Shown here: one piece after another, positions 25,677 through 34,096 of the stretch
Layout: each line of letters begins with the position of its first letter
How positions within the stretch are numbered: the stretch's first letter is position 1
DNA from: Luteibacter yeojuensis
GTDB taxonomy: Bacteria; Pseudomonadota; Gammaproteobacteria; Xanthomonadales; Rhodanobacteraceae
DNA length: 64,000 nucleotides
Assembly (NCBI RefSeq): GCF_011742875.1
Contig: NZ_JAAQTL010000002.1
Span: forward strand, 372,001 to 436,000
Direction of reading: 5' to 3'
Translations under genes and position numbers: made by a program
The notes under the pieces: generated by a model
The model's input: only the letters and a program-made list of their open reading frames with translations
Told to the model about the DNA's origin: nothing
Databases searched by the model: none

Positions 25677-27089
25677 ATGAGACTCCGCGCCCTAAGGCCC
25701 CTCATGACCGTGTCGCCGCGATCGCCAGGAAGGCCTGCGTCACTGCGAAGGCAGCTGATCGTCAAAGGTTTGCTGCCGATGACCGTCGTTGCCTTGCTCC
25801 TGGCGGCCATGCTCGGCGCCCTGCACATGCGCGCCGCGACTGCGGAAGCCCACGCTGTCGCGAGCATCCAGGCGATACGCATCGCGGCATCGATCGCCGA
25901 AACCTCGAACGACGACGCCACGCGCGACGCGCTCGCCCGCGCCCTGTTGCGCAGCGCACCCACCCAGGAAGCCATCCTTCACAGGGACAACGCGAGCGAC
26001 CTCGTCGTGGACAGCGGTCGACGGCTCGCACCCGGCCGCCACCTGCACGTCTGGACGAACACCGACGCGGGCGAGCTCGAGACCGTCACGGACGCGACGG
26101 CGCTGCACGAACGCCATGTGGCGGGATTGCTCATGACGATGCTTCTGTGCACTGGCGTGGTGTGGCTCTTCGCGCTCGCGCGGCGCGGCCTCGAGCGCGA
26201 CATGCTGGCCCCCGTCGAACGGATGCGTGCGCGCATCGATCGCATCCTCCATCCGCGTACCGCGCTGGAGCGCGGCGGCGACGACGAACTGCATGCGATC
26301 GACCGGCTGCTCGACGAGCTGGTGGACCTGCGCGCACGACATGACGCGGCGATGGCGGAAGCGTTGCGGCAGCGCCTGCAGGACATCGCCCGGCATACCC
26401 GCTTCGTCGAACAGGTGGGCGATCACTTCCGCCAGCCCTTGCAGGCACTCGCGCTCTTCGTCGCGGGCATGCAACCCGGCGAGGATCTTCGCCAGCGTGC
26501 CGTGCTCGGTCAGATGCGCAGCAGCCTCACCCGGCTGGGCGAGCTGCTCGACGGCCTTCTCGACATGGCTCGTTTCGACGCCGGCGCGGTGGAGCCCGCG
26601 GCGGTGGACCTCATCGCCGCCGACCTCTTCGTGCGCGGTCGCTCGGCGATCGAGGCGGATGCCGCGCGGCTCGGCGTCGACGTGCGCTGGCGCGGCGGGC
26701 GCGTGCCGCTGCACACCGATCCCGCGCTGTTCGGCGAACTGCTGCACCGGCTGGTGTCCAACGCCGTGCTCAGCACCCCGCACGGACGCGTGCTGGTCGC
26801 GATCCGCCGCCGCGGAAACGCCATCCGGCTGGAGGTGCGCGACAACGGCATGGGTCTCGAGCCGGGAATGCAGGCACGCGTCTTCGAGGAGTTCACGCGC
26901 CTGCCGGGCCACCCGGGTTATGGACTCGCCCTTGCCGTGGCCCGTCGCATCGCGGACACACTTGGCGGCCGGATCGGCGTGCGCTCCAGCCCGGGCCGCG
27001 GAAGCCTCTTCTGGGCGGAATTCGAAGGCACGGCCATCGGCCCGGCCGCGCGTCACGCCGCCGCCCTCCAATGGCATTCCGCCTGGTAG
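25677..27089 (+). CDS. Sensor histidine kinase
   Basis: 470 residues. Two membrane segments (about residues 25-48 and 150-168) flank a short periplasmic loop. The H-box VGDHFRQPLQALALF near residue 249 is of the same DHxRQPL type as in the hybrid kinase upstream. The ATPase domain has LVSNAVLSTP near 361, the DNGMGLEPG box and GYGLALAVARRIAD. There is no receiver. The start is uncertain: ATG 25677 is used, and 25704 is possible. It lies 76 nt after the PhnD-like gene on the same strand. Confidence 0.88.
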   Translation: MRLRALRPLMTVSPRSPGRPASLRRQLIVKGLLPMTVVALLLAAMLGALHMRAATAEAHAVASIQAIRIAASIAETSNDDATRDALARALLRSAPTQEAILHRDNASDLVVDSGRRLAPGRHLHVWTNTDAGELETVTDATALHERHVAGLLMTMLLCTGVVWLFALARRGLERDMLAPVERMRARIDRILHPRTALERGGDDELHAIDRLLDELVDLRARHDAAMAEALRQRLQDIARHTRFVEQVGDHFRQPLQALALFVAGMQPGEDLRQRAVLGQMRSSLTRLGELLDGLLDMARFDAGAVEPAAVDLIAADLFVRGRSAIEADAARLGVDVRWRGGRVPLHTDPALFGELLHRLVSNAVLSTPHGRVLVAIRRRGNAIRLEVRDNGMGLEPGMQARVFEEFTRLPGHPGYGLALAVARRIADTLGGRIGVRSSPGRGSLFWAEFEGTAIGPAARHAAALQWHSAW

Positions 27090-27171
27090 GAAGGGTTCCC
27101 CTCTGTCGCGCGTCCGGCGACCGGCGTATCGTTGCGGGGAGCAAGGAAACCCCCTTTCGAGGAACACGGGC

Positions 27172-28116
27172 GTGGCGAGCATCAACTGGTCGGACACGGC
27201 GCCCATCGTGGCGTTCGTCGGCGTGTTCGCCGGTGCCATCGGGCTGCCCGTTCCGGCGATGCCCACCCTCATCGTTCTCGGCAGCACGCTGGTCGCGGCA
27301 CGCGACCCGTTGCTGATCATCGGCACCTTCTTCGCCGCGCTCGCCGGCGCCTTCCTCGGCGACGCCGCCTGGTTCCTCACCGGCCGCCGCTTCGGCTATC
27401 GCGTACTGGACGGACTCTGCCGCATCTCGCTGTCGCCGGACACCTGCGTGCGCCGCGCGAGCGGTTTCTTCGAGAAGCGTGGCGTGAAGTTGTTGCTGGT
27501 ATCCCGCTTCATTCCCGGGTTGTCGCTGGTGGCGATTCCCATCGCCGGCGCGGGCGATACCCGCTTCTCGCGCTTCACCGTGTACGACCTGGTCGGCGCC
27601 GCGCTGTGGGTGGTGGTGGGACTGTCGGCCGGCATGTTGTTCTACCGGCAGATCGATGCCGTGCTGGCGCTGCTTCGCGAGTTCGGCATCGGTATGGCCG
27701 CCGTCGCGGCGATCGGCCTGGCGCTGTGGATCGCCTTCCGCTACGTGCGCCGCACGCTGCTCCTGGCGCGGCTGCGCAAGAGCCGGATTTCCGTCGACGA
27801 GCTGTCGCTGCTGCTGGCTAACGAGCCCGGCGCGCTGATCGTCGACGTGCGCTCGGCCATAAGCCGCCGTGACGACCCGTACGTGATCCCCGGCTCGCGC
27901 CTGTTCGACCTCGCCACCGCCGACCAGGAACTGGCCACCCTGCCCCGGCACAGTGCCCTGGTCATTTATTGCTCGTGCCCCAACGAGGTATCCGCCGCGA
28001 AGGTCGCGGAGCGCCTGAGCAAACTCGGCTTCTCCAACGTCCGCCCACTCACCGGCGGCCTGGGCGCCTGGCGCGAGGCAGGTGGCGATGTCGAGGCCAT
28101 CGTGCTCAGCACCTGA
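27172..28116 (+). CDS. DedA family membrane protein fused to a rhodanese domain
   Basis: 314 residues. The first 200 are a DedA/SNARE-associated membrane domain: FVGVFAGAIGLPVPAMPTL, the AFLGDAAWFLTGRRFGYRV segment, and the signature SRFIPGLSLVAIPIAGAG near residue 120. A basic linker leads to a C-terminal rhodanese domain of about 100 residues, LIVDVRSAISRRDDPYVIPG, with the catalytic cysteine in VIYCSCPNEVSAAKVA. GTG start at 27172, GAGGA upstream. The fusion suggests sulfur or redox chemistry attached to a lipid-related membrane protein; its partner is unknown. Confidence 0.85.
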   Translation: MASINWSDTAPIVAFVGVFAGAIGLPVPAMPTLIVLGSTLVAARDPLLIIGTFFAALAGAFLGDAAWFLTGRRFGYRVLDGLCRISLSPDTCVRRASGFFEKRGVKLLLVSRFIPGLSLVAIPIAGAGDTRFSRFTVYDLVGAALWVVVGLSAGMLFYRQIDAVLALLREFGIGMAAVAAIGLALWIAFRYVRRTLLLARLRKSRISVDELSLLLANEPGALIVDVRSAISRRDDPYVIPGSRLFDLATADQELATLPRHSALVIYCSCPNEVSAAKVAERLSKLGFSNVRPLTGGLGAWREAGGDVEAIVLST

Positions 28117-28172
28117 ACCGGAATGGTTGTGCGGGCCGCCTTCGCCTCGTAAACTTACCGGTTCTCGCGTGT

Positions 28173-28248
28173 GGGTCGTTAGCTCAGTCGGTAGAGCAGC
28201 GGACTTTTAATCCGTAGGTCGACGGTTCGAATCCGTCACGACCCACCA
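28173..28248 (+). tRNA. tRNA-Lys (anticodon UUU)
   Basis: A 76-nt cloverleaf. Acceptor arms GGGTCGT / ACGACCC pair fully, the D-arm is GCTCAGTCGGTAGAGC, the anticodon stem GCGGA / TCCGT carries loop CTTTTAA (anticodon TTT), the T-arm is GACGG-TTCGAAT-CCGTC, and CCA is encoded. It faces rightward, 22 nt from the leftward queC stop. Confidence 0.97.
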
Positions 28249-28270
28249 TTCGCTCCCGCCATCGTCTGGA

Positions 28271-28954
28271 TCAGGCGTAGCGCGTCGGGTCGATCACTCC
28301 AGCCTTCGCAAAACCTTCCGCGCGCAGGCGGCACGCATCGCAGTGGCCGCAGGCGCGCCCGTCGGCGTCGGCCTTGTAGCAGCTGACCGTCGCCGCGAAA
28401 TCCACGCCGAGGCGCATGCCTTCCCGCACGATGTCGCCCTTGCCCATCTGCATCAGCGGCGCATGGATGCGGATGCCCGCACCTTCCACGCCCGCCTTCG
28501 TCGCCACGTTCGCCAGCGCCTGGAAGGCCTCGATGAAAGCGGGGCGGCAATCCGGATAGCCGGAATAGTCGACGGCGTTCACGCCGCAGAAGATGTCGTT
28601 GGAACCCAGCACCTCGGCCCAGCCCAGCGCGATCGACAGCATGATCGTGTTGCGCGCCGGCACATAGGTCACGGGAATGCCCTCCCCACCCTCCTCCGGC
28701 ACGTCGATGTCGGCGGTGAGCGCCGAACCGCCGATGCTGCGCAGGTCGACGTGAACGGTCTTGTGCCTGACGGCGCCCAGCATGTTCGCGACGCGCTCGG
28801 AGGCCTCCAGTTCGGAGTTATGGCGCTGGCCGTAGGCGACGCTGAGCGCGTAGACCTCGAAGCCCTGCTCGCGCGCCATGGCGATCGTGACGGCGGAGTC
28901 CATGCCACCGGAGACGAGGATGACGGCCCTGCGGGGAGTGTTCGGAGCGTTCAT
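28271..28954 (-). CDS. queC: 7-cyano-7-deazaguanine synthase
   Basis: 227 residues. It converts 7-carboxy-7-deazaguanine to preQ0 with ATP and ammonia, in queuosine biosynthesis. PP-loop [15 protein letters not shown] near residue 14; the zinc cysteines are [17 protein letters not shown] near the C terminus. It ends the long Tol-Pal/Que leftward run, 15 nt after queE. Confidence 0.95.
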   Translation of the reverse strand: MNAPNTPRRAVILVSGGMDSAVTIAMAREQGFEVYALSVAYGQRHNSELEASERVANMLGAVRHKTVHVDLRSIGGSALTADIDVPEEGGEGIPVTYVPARNTIMLSIALGWAEVLGSNDIFCGVNAVDYSGYPDCRPAFIEAFQALANVATKAGVEGAGIRIHAPLMQMGKGDIVREGMRLGVDFAATVSCYKADADGRACGHCDACRLRAEGFAKAGVIDPTRYA

Positions 28955-28969
28955 GCGGTTACCCTGGAA

Positions 28970-29662
28970 TCAGTGGCCCGCGGCGTCGTTCCAGAGCAGC
29001 TTGTGCAGTTGCAGCTGGAAGCGCACGGGGAGGCGTTCGGCGAGTATCCACTCGGCCAGTTCGCGCGGCTCGACCTTCGACCACACGGGGGAGAAGAGGA
29101 CCATGGCCTTGCGATCGAGCGCATGCTCGCGCACGACGTCGCGCGACCACTCGAAATCGGCCCGGCTGGCGATCACGAACTTGACCTGGTCGTGCGGCAG
29201 CAGGTGGTCGAGGTTGGACCACAGGTTGCGCGCGCTCTCGCCGGAGTCCGGCGCCTTCAGGTCCATGACCTTGCGGACGCGCGGGTCCACGGACGACACG
29301 TCGAGCGCACCGGAGGTTTCCACCGACACCTCGTAGCCGGCGTCGCAGAGCTTGCGCAGCAGGATCAGGCAGCGCTTCTGCGCCAGCGGCTCGCCGCCGG
29401 TCACGCAGACGTGGCGCGCGCCATGCCGGGCGACCTCCGCGAGAATCGCGTCGATGTCGTGCCACTGGCCGCCGTGGAAGGAGTATTCGGTATCGCACCA
29501 CACGCAACGCAGCGGGCAACCGGTAAGGCGCACGAACACGGTGGGCCAGCCGATGGCGTCCGCCTCGCCCTGCACGGAATGGAAGATCTCGGTGATGCGC
29601 AGCCGCTCCCGGACGGGCGCGGCCGGCGAAACATCCGCCGGCGTTGCGGTGCTGCCGTTCAT
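28970..29662 (-). CDS. queE: 7-carboxy-7-deazaguanine synthase
   Basis: 230 residues, radical SAM enzyme of the queuosine pathway. The cluster motif is CPLRCVWCDTEYS (CX3CX2C, near residues 48-55). The N-terminal LRITEIFHSVQGEADAIGWP and HVCVTGGEPLAQKR are typical. It lies 4 nt after cpoB and 15 nt before queC, so it is translationally close to the Tol-Pal operon end. Confidence 0.95.
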   Translation of the reverse strand: MNGSTATPADVSPAAPVRERLRITEIFHSVQGEADAIGWPTVFVRLTGCPLRCVWCDTEYSFHGGQWHDIDAILAEVARHGARHVCVTGGEPLAQKRCLILLRKLCDAGYEVSVETSGALDVSSVDPRVRKVMDLKAPDSGESARNLWSNLDHLLPHDQVKFVIASRADFEWSRDVVREHALDRKAMVLFSPVWSKVEPRELAEWILAERLPVRFQLQLHKLLWNDAAGH

Positions 29663-29666
29663 CGGA

Positions 29667-30515
29667 TCAGTTGGCCGTCTGGCGCTGCAGGCGGCGCAGG
29701 CGTTCCTGTGCGAGGCCGGCGGCCTTCGTGCCCGGATACTTGGCGGAAACCTGCTTCAGCGTGGCGATGGCGGCATCCTGCTGCTTCAGTTCGATCTGGC
29801 AGTAGCCGACCTTGAGCAGCCCGTCGGAAACCTTGTCGCTCTGCGGGTACTGCTTCACGAGCCGCTGGAAGGCCTCGATGGCCACGGGGTAGTTCATCGT
29901 CACGTAGTACGACTCGCCCAGCCAGTAGTAGGCATTGGGCGCGAGCGGGCTGTCCGGGTACTTCACCAGGAAGTCGCGGAAGCCGCGGGAAGCGGTGACG
30001 TAATCGCCGGCACGCAGCGACTTGAAGGCGGCGTCGTACGCGGCTTGCTGGTCGGCGTCCGCATGGGCCGGCGCGCTGCTGGCGGGCGCCGGACCCGGTG
30101 CCGCGGCGGCAGTCGGTGCCTGTGTCGCGGCCGAAGGCGCGGTGGGCGCCGGCGTGGTGGCCGAGGCGGCGGGCTGCTGGCCCTGCGGCGCCCCACCCTT
30201 TTCGATCCGGCCCAGCCGCGAATCGATGTCCGCGTACTGTGCCTTCTGGGCATCCTGGAGTTGCTGGTTCTGGTGCTGCAGTTCCTCGATCTTGCCCTGC
30301 AGCTGCGAGAGCTGCTGCTGGAGATCGTTGACCTGGTTCACCAGGGAAAGGCTGCCGGCCTGCGCCTGCGACTGCTGCTCGAGCCGCGACACGCGGTCGG
30401 CGAGGCTGAGGCGGGTGTCCTGCGCGATGGCCGGGAAAGCAAAAAGCGTGGCGGACGCGATCGCGCCCGCCACGCCAAGCCTGGCCGTGAAACTGTTAGC
30501 CAGAGTCTTCTTCAT
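29667..30515 (-). CDS. cpoB: Cell division coordinator CpoB (YbgF)
   Basis: 282 residues with signal peptide (FAFPAIAQ before the mature start). An N-terminal coiled coil rich in Q (VNDLQQQLSQLQGKIEELQ) mediates trimerisation; then an Ala/Pro linker of about 60 residues; then three TPR units (AAYDAAFKSLRAGDYVTASR, AYYWLGESYYVTMNYPVAIE, DGLLKVGYCQIELKQQDAAI). CpoB couples peptidoglycan synthesis with outer-membrane constriction via Tol-Pal. ATG 30515 is used, preceded by a GTG codon at 30518 that could also serve. It directly follows pal. Confidence 0.93.
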   Translation of the reverse strand: MKKTLANSFTARLGVAGAIASATLFAFPAIAQDTRLSLADRVSRLEQQSQAQAGSLSLVNQVNDLQQQLSQLQGKIEELQHQNQQLQDAQKAQYADIDSRLGRIEKGGAPQGQQPAASATTPAPTAPSAATQAPTAAAAPGPAPASSAPAHADADQQAAYDAAFKSLRAGDYVTASRGFRDFLVKYPDSPLAPNAYYWLGESYYVTMNYPVAIEAFQRLVKQYPQSDKVSDGLLKVGYCQIELKQQDAAIATLKQVSAKYPGTKAAGLAQERLRRLQRQTAN

Positions 30516-30518
30516 CAC

Positions 30519-31028
30519 TTACTTCGCGGTGTACACGATCTCGACGCGACGGTTCTTGGCCCAGCAGTCTTCGTTGTGCTCACGGCAGGTCGGCTTCTCC
30601 TTACCGTAGCTGGTCACGTTGATCTGGCCAGCCGAACCGCCAGCGGCCTGGAGGGCGCTGGAGACGGCATTGCCGCGGCGCTCGCCGAGGCCCAGGTTGT
30701 ACTCGCGGGTGCCGCGCTCGTCGGTGTTGCCTTCGAGGGTCATCGCGGACTGCGGACGGTCCTGCAGGTACTTGGCGTGGCAAGCGATGATCTGCTGGAA
30801 CTCCGGCTTGACGTCGTTCTTGTCGAAGTCGAAGTACACGACGCGCTGACGGAGGCAGGCATCGGTATCGAGATCGGACGGCTGGTACTTGCCGTCGCTG
30901 GTCGGGGCCTGGGTCTGCGCGACCGGCTGCTGTTCCGGCGGGGCGACGGGCTTGGTGTTCTTCTTCGAGCACGCGGCGGCGCCAACGCAGAGCAGGGCAG
31001 CCAGGGTGACGGTAACGGTCTTATTCAT
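30519..31028 (-). CDS. pal: Peptidoglycan-associated lipoprotein Pal
   Basis: 169 residues. Lipobox ALLCVGAAAC gives the acylated cysteine near residue 20. The C-terminal OmpA-like domain binds peptidoglycan: VYFDFDKNDVKPEFQQIIA, then EGNTDERGTREYNLGLGERR with the diaminopimelate-binding Asp and Arg. ATG at 31028 is used, since the upstream in-frame codon adds five non-conserved residues. Part of Tol-Pal, linking outer membrane to the cell wall during division. Confidence 0.95.
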   Translation of the reverse strand: MNKTVTVTLAALLCVGAAACSKKNTKPVAPPEQQPVAQTQAPTSDGKYQPSDLDTDACLRQRVVYFDFDKNDVKPEFQQIIACHAKYLQDRPQSAMTLEGNTDERGTREYNLGLGERRGNAVSSALQAAGGSAGQINVTSYGKEKPTCREHNEDCWAKNRRVEIVYTAK

Positions 31029-31272
31029 GGGACGTTCCTTCAACAGTTGAGTTCCGACAGTCGGTTTTCGGTTTCGGGACAGGCACCGCCGGTTGTCCGG
31101 CTGTTTTTTTACTTACATCTACGCCGACGGGGCGCTGTCCCGCGCCCGGCGTCTTCGCTCCGGCAGCCGCCCGGAGGCAGCTGCCAGAAAACCTTACGTC
31201 CGCCGAAAAGGCGCGGACATGCCGCGCCCTTCCCTGGACGTTGCCCATGTCGCCGCCCGCGAGGGCGCGCCA

Positions 31273-32601
31273 TCAGCGCTGTCGATAGGGTCCCCATGAC
31301 GGTTCGCGCACGTCGCCATCCGAAAGCACCAGACGCTGACGCACGAGCCCGTCGGCTGAAACCGCATACAGGACGCCGCGCGTGCCCTGCGACGCCGCAT
31401 ACAGCAGCATGCTGGCGTTGGGCGCGAAGCTGGGCGAATCGTCCACGTTACCCGGGGAAACGAAGCGCACCTGGCCACCCAGACTACGGTCCATGATGGC
31501 GATACGATACACGTTCCCGTTTCCCTGCACCATCGCAATCTGCTTGCCGTCGTAGCTCACGGAGGCGCTGGCGTTGAAGCCGCCCTGGAACGTGAGCCGC
31601 TGGGCGGAACCGCCGGACGCCGGCATCTGGTAGAGCTGCGGCTTGCCCGAGCGATCGGAGGTGAAAATGATGCTCTGGCCGTCCGGCGTGAAGGTGGGCT
31701 CGGTATCGATGGCGAAGTTGTTGGTGACCCGGGTCTCGGTCCGGCTGGCCACGTCGATGACGAAGATCTCCGGATTGCCCACGTAGGACAGGCTCACCGC
31801 CAGCTTGCTGCCGTCCGGCGACCACGACGGGGCGCTGTTGATGCCGCGCGGATGCGAGGCAATCAGGCTGCGCGAACCGGTCGAGATGTTCTGTATGTAG
31901 ACCTGCGAGTTGCCGCTCTCGAAAGATACGTAGGCGATCTTGCTGCCGTCCGGCGACCAGGCCGGGCCAAGCAGGGACTCGCGCGAGCGGGCCACGACCT
32001 GCGGGTTATAGCCGTCCGAATCCGCCACGATCAGCGAGTAGGTGGTGTTGTTGCCGGTACCCACGGCGGTGATATAGGCGATACGGGTCCAGAAGGCACC
32101 GCGGACGCCGGTGATCTTCTCGTAGATCTGGTCGGCGATCTGGTGGGCCACACCGCGGAGGTCCCCCGCCGGGGCGGTGAAGGACTGGGCGAGCAGGCTC
32201 TGCTGGCGGTTCACGTCCCACAGTTCGTACTCGACCTTGAGCATGCCGCCGCCGGCGTCGCTGATGCGGCCGATGGTCAGGTAATCCTGCTTGAGCAGAC
32301 GCCAGGTGGCGAACTTGATGTCGGAACCCTGCGACGGGGTCTCGACGATGTCGTTCTTCTCCAGGGAGCGGAACTTGCCCGAGCGGTTGAAATCGGCCCG
32401 GATGACGTCGGAGACGTCGGTCGGCAGTGGCGCACCGCCCGCCTGGGCGAACGGGACGACGGCGATGGGGATGGCCGTCTTCAGTCCGCCGACGATTTCC
32501 ACGTTGAGCGACTGGGCGGCGGCGGGGCCGGCCACGAGGGCGGCCAACGCGGCGAGGAGGAGGACGAGTCGGGAAAACGTTCTGCGCATGGGCGGGTTCA
32601 C
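31273..32601 (-). CDS. tolB: Tol-Pal system protein TolB
   Basis: 442 residues, periplasmic. Signal peptide (LVLLLAALAALVAGPAAAQ), an N-terminal alpha/beta domain (TAIPIAVVPFAQAGG), and a C-terminal six-bladed WD40-like propeller with repeated WSPDGSKIA / WSPDGSKLA / FTPDGQSIIF blades. It shuttles between Pal and TolA. The GTG at 32601 has AGG upstream; the ATG at 32589 is an alternative four codons later. The gap to pal is 244 nt, long for this operon. Confidence 0.95.
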   Translation of the reverse strand: MNPPMRRTFSRLVLLLAALAALVAGPAAAQSLNVEIVGGLKTAIPIAVVPFAQAGGAPLPTDVSDVIRADFNRSGKFRSLEKNDIVETPSQGSDIKFATWRLLKQDYLTIGRISDAGGGMLKVEYELWDVNRQQSLLAQSFTAPAGDLRGVAHQIADQIYEKITGVRGAFWTRIAYITAVGTGNNTTYSLIVADSDGYNPQVVARSRESLLGPAWSPDGSKIAYVSFESGNSQVYIQNISTGSRSLIASHPRGINSAPSWSPDGSKLAVSLSYVGNPEIFVIDVASRTETRVTNNFAIDTEPTFTPDGQSIIFTSDRSGKPQLYQMPASGGSAQRLTFQGGFNASASVSYDGKQIAMVQGNGNVYRIAIMDRSLGGQVRFVSPGNVDDSPSFAPNASMLLYAASQGTRGVLYAVSADGLVRQRLVLSDGDVREPSWGPYRQR

Positions 32602-32641
32602 TGCGACCTGGGTATGTGGGACTGCGAAATGTTAACGCGAC

Positions 32642-32703
32642 GGTCACGTCATGCGTGACCCGAATCTGAACCGCCCCTCCCGGCACGGGGCCGGGACGGG
32701 GCG
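32642..32703 (-). promoter_or_regulatory. Two hairpins in the tolA-tolB gap
   Basis: Hairpin 1: CGCCCCTCCCGGC and GCCGGGACGGGGCG (32672-32703), 13 pairs with one bulged base, 7 nt past the tolA stop. Hairpin 2: GGTCACG / CGTGACC (32642-32660). Neither is followed by a T-run, so they may slow or protect the transcript rather than terminate it. Confidence 0.4.
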
Positions 32704-32710
32704 CGCTACA

Positions 32711-33652
32711 TCATTGCGGCCTGAACGTGAACGTTAGGTTGCGCTGGAAGACATCCTCGAAGCCCTGGTAGGGCAGCGGCTGGGCGCGCAGCACGGCGTT
32801 TTCGACCGAAGCGCGGCCGGCGGCGTCGTAGGGGCAGCTGGCGTCGACCTTGGCGCTCAGCACCTGGCCGCCCGGTACCTGGACGATGTGCACCACGCAG
32901 GAGGTCGCCGGCATGCTGTCCGGACGGAGCCAGTTCTGCGTCACCGAGTTCTGGATCGCGGCCAGGTACTGGCCCAGCTTCCCGGTGTCGCGGCCATTGG
33001 TGCCCGACTGCCTCTGATCCGCCGGGGGCAGGTCCGGCAGGCCGTCGTCCTTGGCGTTCTGCAGGTCTTTCAGCTGCTGCTCGGCCTGCTTCTTGGTGCT
33101 GTCGGCCTTCCTGGTCTGGGCCTTCGCGGCGTCGAGCTGCTTGAAGATCTCGTCGATTTCCTTTTGCTTCTCTTTCTTCTTCTGCTCCTGCTCGGCGTCC
33201 AGCTCGGCCTGGCGCTGGCGCTGCTTCTCTTCCTGCAGCCGCTTGGCGTCCTCGGCCTTCTGCACCGCGTCGTCGACCACTTTTTCCTGGTCCTTGAGGT
33301 CCGGCTGCTTGGGCGGCGGCGGGAGGGTCTCGACCTTGGGTTTTTCCTGCGGCGGCGTCGGCGTCGGCACCACCGGGGGCGGCGGCGTGGTGTTCGGCAC
33401 GGGCTTGGCCTTCGTCGCCTTCGGCGGCGGACTGCCGGTGGGCCCCACCAGGGTTGCCTCGATGATCTGGCCGGGCAATTCCAGCGGCGCCGGGCACGTC
33501 AGAGGATTCCACTCCGCGGGCAGGCCGATGGCCTCGGCCCATTTCTCGTAATCCGAGCACGGAATGATGGCGAGGCCCAGGAAGGCCACGATGCCGATGT
33601 GCAGGAGCGCGGCGAGGACGACCGCGCGGGGCGTGCCGTTACGGTTTTCCAT
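32711..33652 (-). CDS. tolA: TolA, inner-membrane Tol protein
   Basis: 313 residues. One N-terminal membrane helix (AVVLAALLHIGIVAFLGLAI). A Pro-rich linker (PPPPVVPTPTPPQE) leads to a long charged coiled coil (residues about 120-205, KRLQEEKQRQRQAELDAEQE), and a C-terminal TonB-like domain begins YLAAIQNSVTQNWLRPDS with a disulfide-type cysteine pair (SCVVHIV, SCPYDAAG). Shorter coiled coil than in E. coli TolA (421 residues). Starts within the last 14 nt of tolR. Confidence 0.93.
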   Translation of the reverse strand: MENRNGTPRAVVLAALLHIGIVAFLGLAIIPCSDYEKWAEAIGLPAEWNPLTCPAPLELPGQIIEATLVGPTGSPPPKATKAKPVPNTTPPPPVVPTPTPPQEKPKVETLPPPPKQPDLKDQEKVVDDAVQKAEDAKRLQEEKQRQRQAELDAEQEQKKKEKQKEIDEIFKQLDAAKAQTRKADSTKKQAEQQLKDLQNAKDDGLPDLPPADQRQSGTNGRDTGKLGQYLAAIQNSVTQNWLRPDSMPATSCVVHIVQVPGGQVLSAKVDASCPYDAAGRASVENAVLRAQPLPYQGFEDVFQRNLTFTFRPQ

Positions 33653-34082
33653 TCTGCGCCGACTGGGGCTGGCTCATCAGGCCGATCTTGGAGACACCCG
33701 CCTCCTGGAGGATCGGGAGGATCGAATAGACCTTGCCGTAGCCCACGCGCTGGTCGCCCGCGACGAGGACCTGGAGCTCCGGGTTCGCGTCGTGGAAGGC
33801 GGTGACCTTCTTGCGGAATTCGTCCTCGCTGACCGGCTCGCGCTTGGCGCCGTTGGCCGTGAGGTAGATCTGCCCGTTCTCGTCCACGGACACGACAATC
33901 GGGTCCTTCTTGTCCTGCAGCGACTTGGCGTTCGTCTGCGGCAGCTGGATGTCCACGCCGAGGTTCATCATCGGCGTGGTGACCATGAAGATGATCAGCA
34001 GCACGAGCATCACGTCGATGTACGGAACGACGTTGATCTCGGACTTCAGTTTCCGCTTGTGCCGGCGGTAGTTAGTGCGCAT
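33639..34082 (-). CDS. tolR: TolR, Tol-Pal motor subunit
   Basis: 147 residues. A single N-terminal membrane helix MLVLLIIFMVTTPM preceded by the proton-path aspartate in VVPYIDVM near residue 23, shared with ExbD. The periplasmic domain includes DPIVVSVDENGQIYL and VAGDQRVGYGKV. ATG at 34082 is used as it matches the family (MRTNYRRHKRKLKSEINVVP). It overlaps tolA by 14 nt and follows tolQ by 14 nt. Confidence 0.95.
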   Translation of the reverse strand: MRTNYRRHKRKLKSEINVVPYIDVMLVLLIIFMVTTPMMNLGVDIQLPQTNAKSLQDKKDPIVVSVDENGQIYLTANGAKREPVSEDEFRKKVTAFHDANPELQVLVAGDQRVGYGKVYSILPILQEAGVSKIGLMSQPQSAQNGKP

Positions 34083-34096
34083 CGCGTACGCTCCGC

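Noticed and set aside
28173..28248. tRNA-Lys as an integration site for a mobile element
   Set aside because: No integrase and no repeat of the tRNA 3' end was noticed nearby, and the neighbours are core genes.
31088..31110. Terminator-like GCCGG-TTGT-CCGGC followed by T7 facing right
   Set aside because: No rightward gene ends here; the stem is only 5 bp and lies between tolB and pal, which run left.
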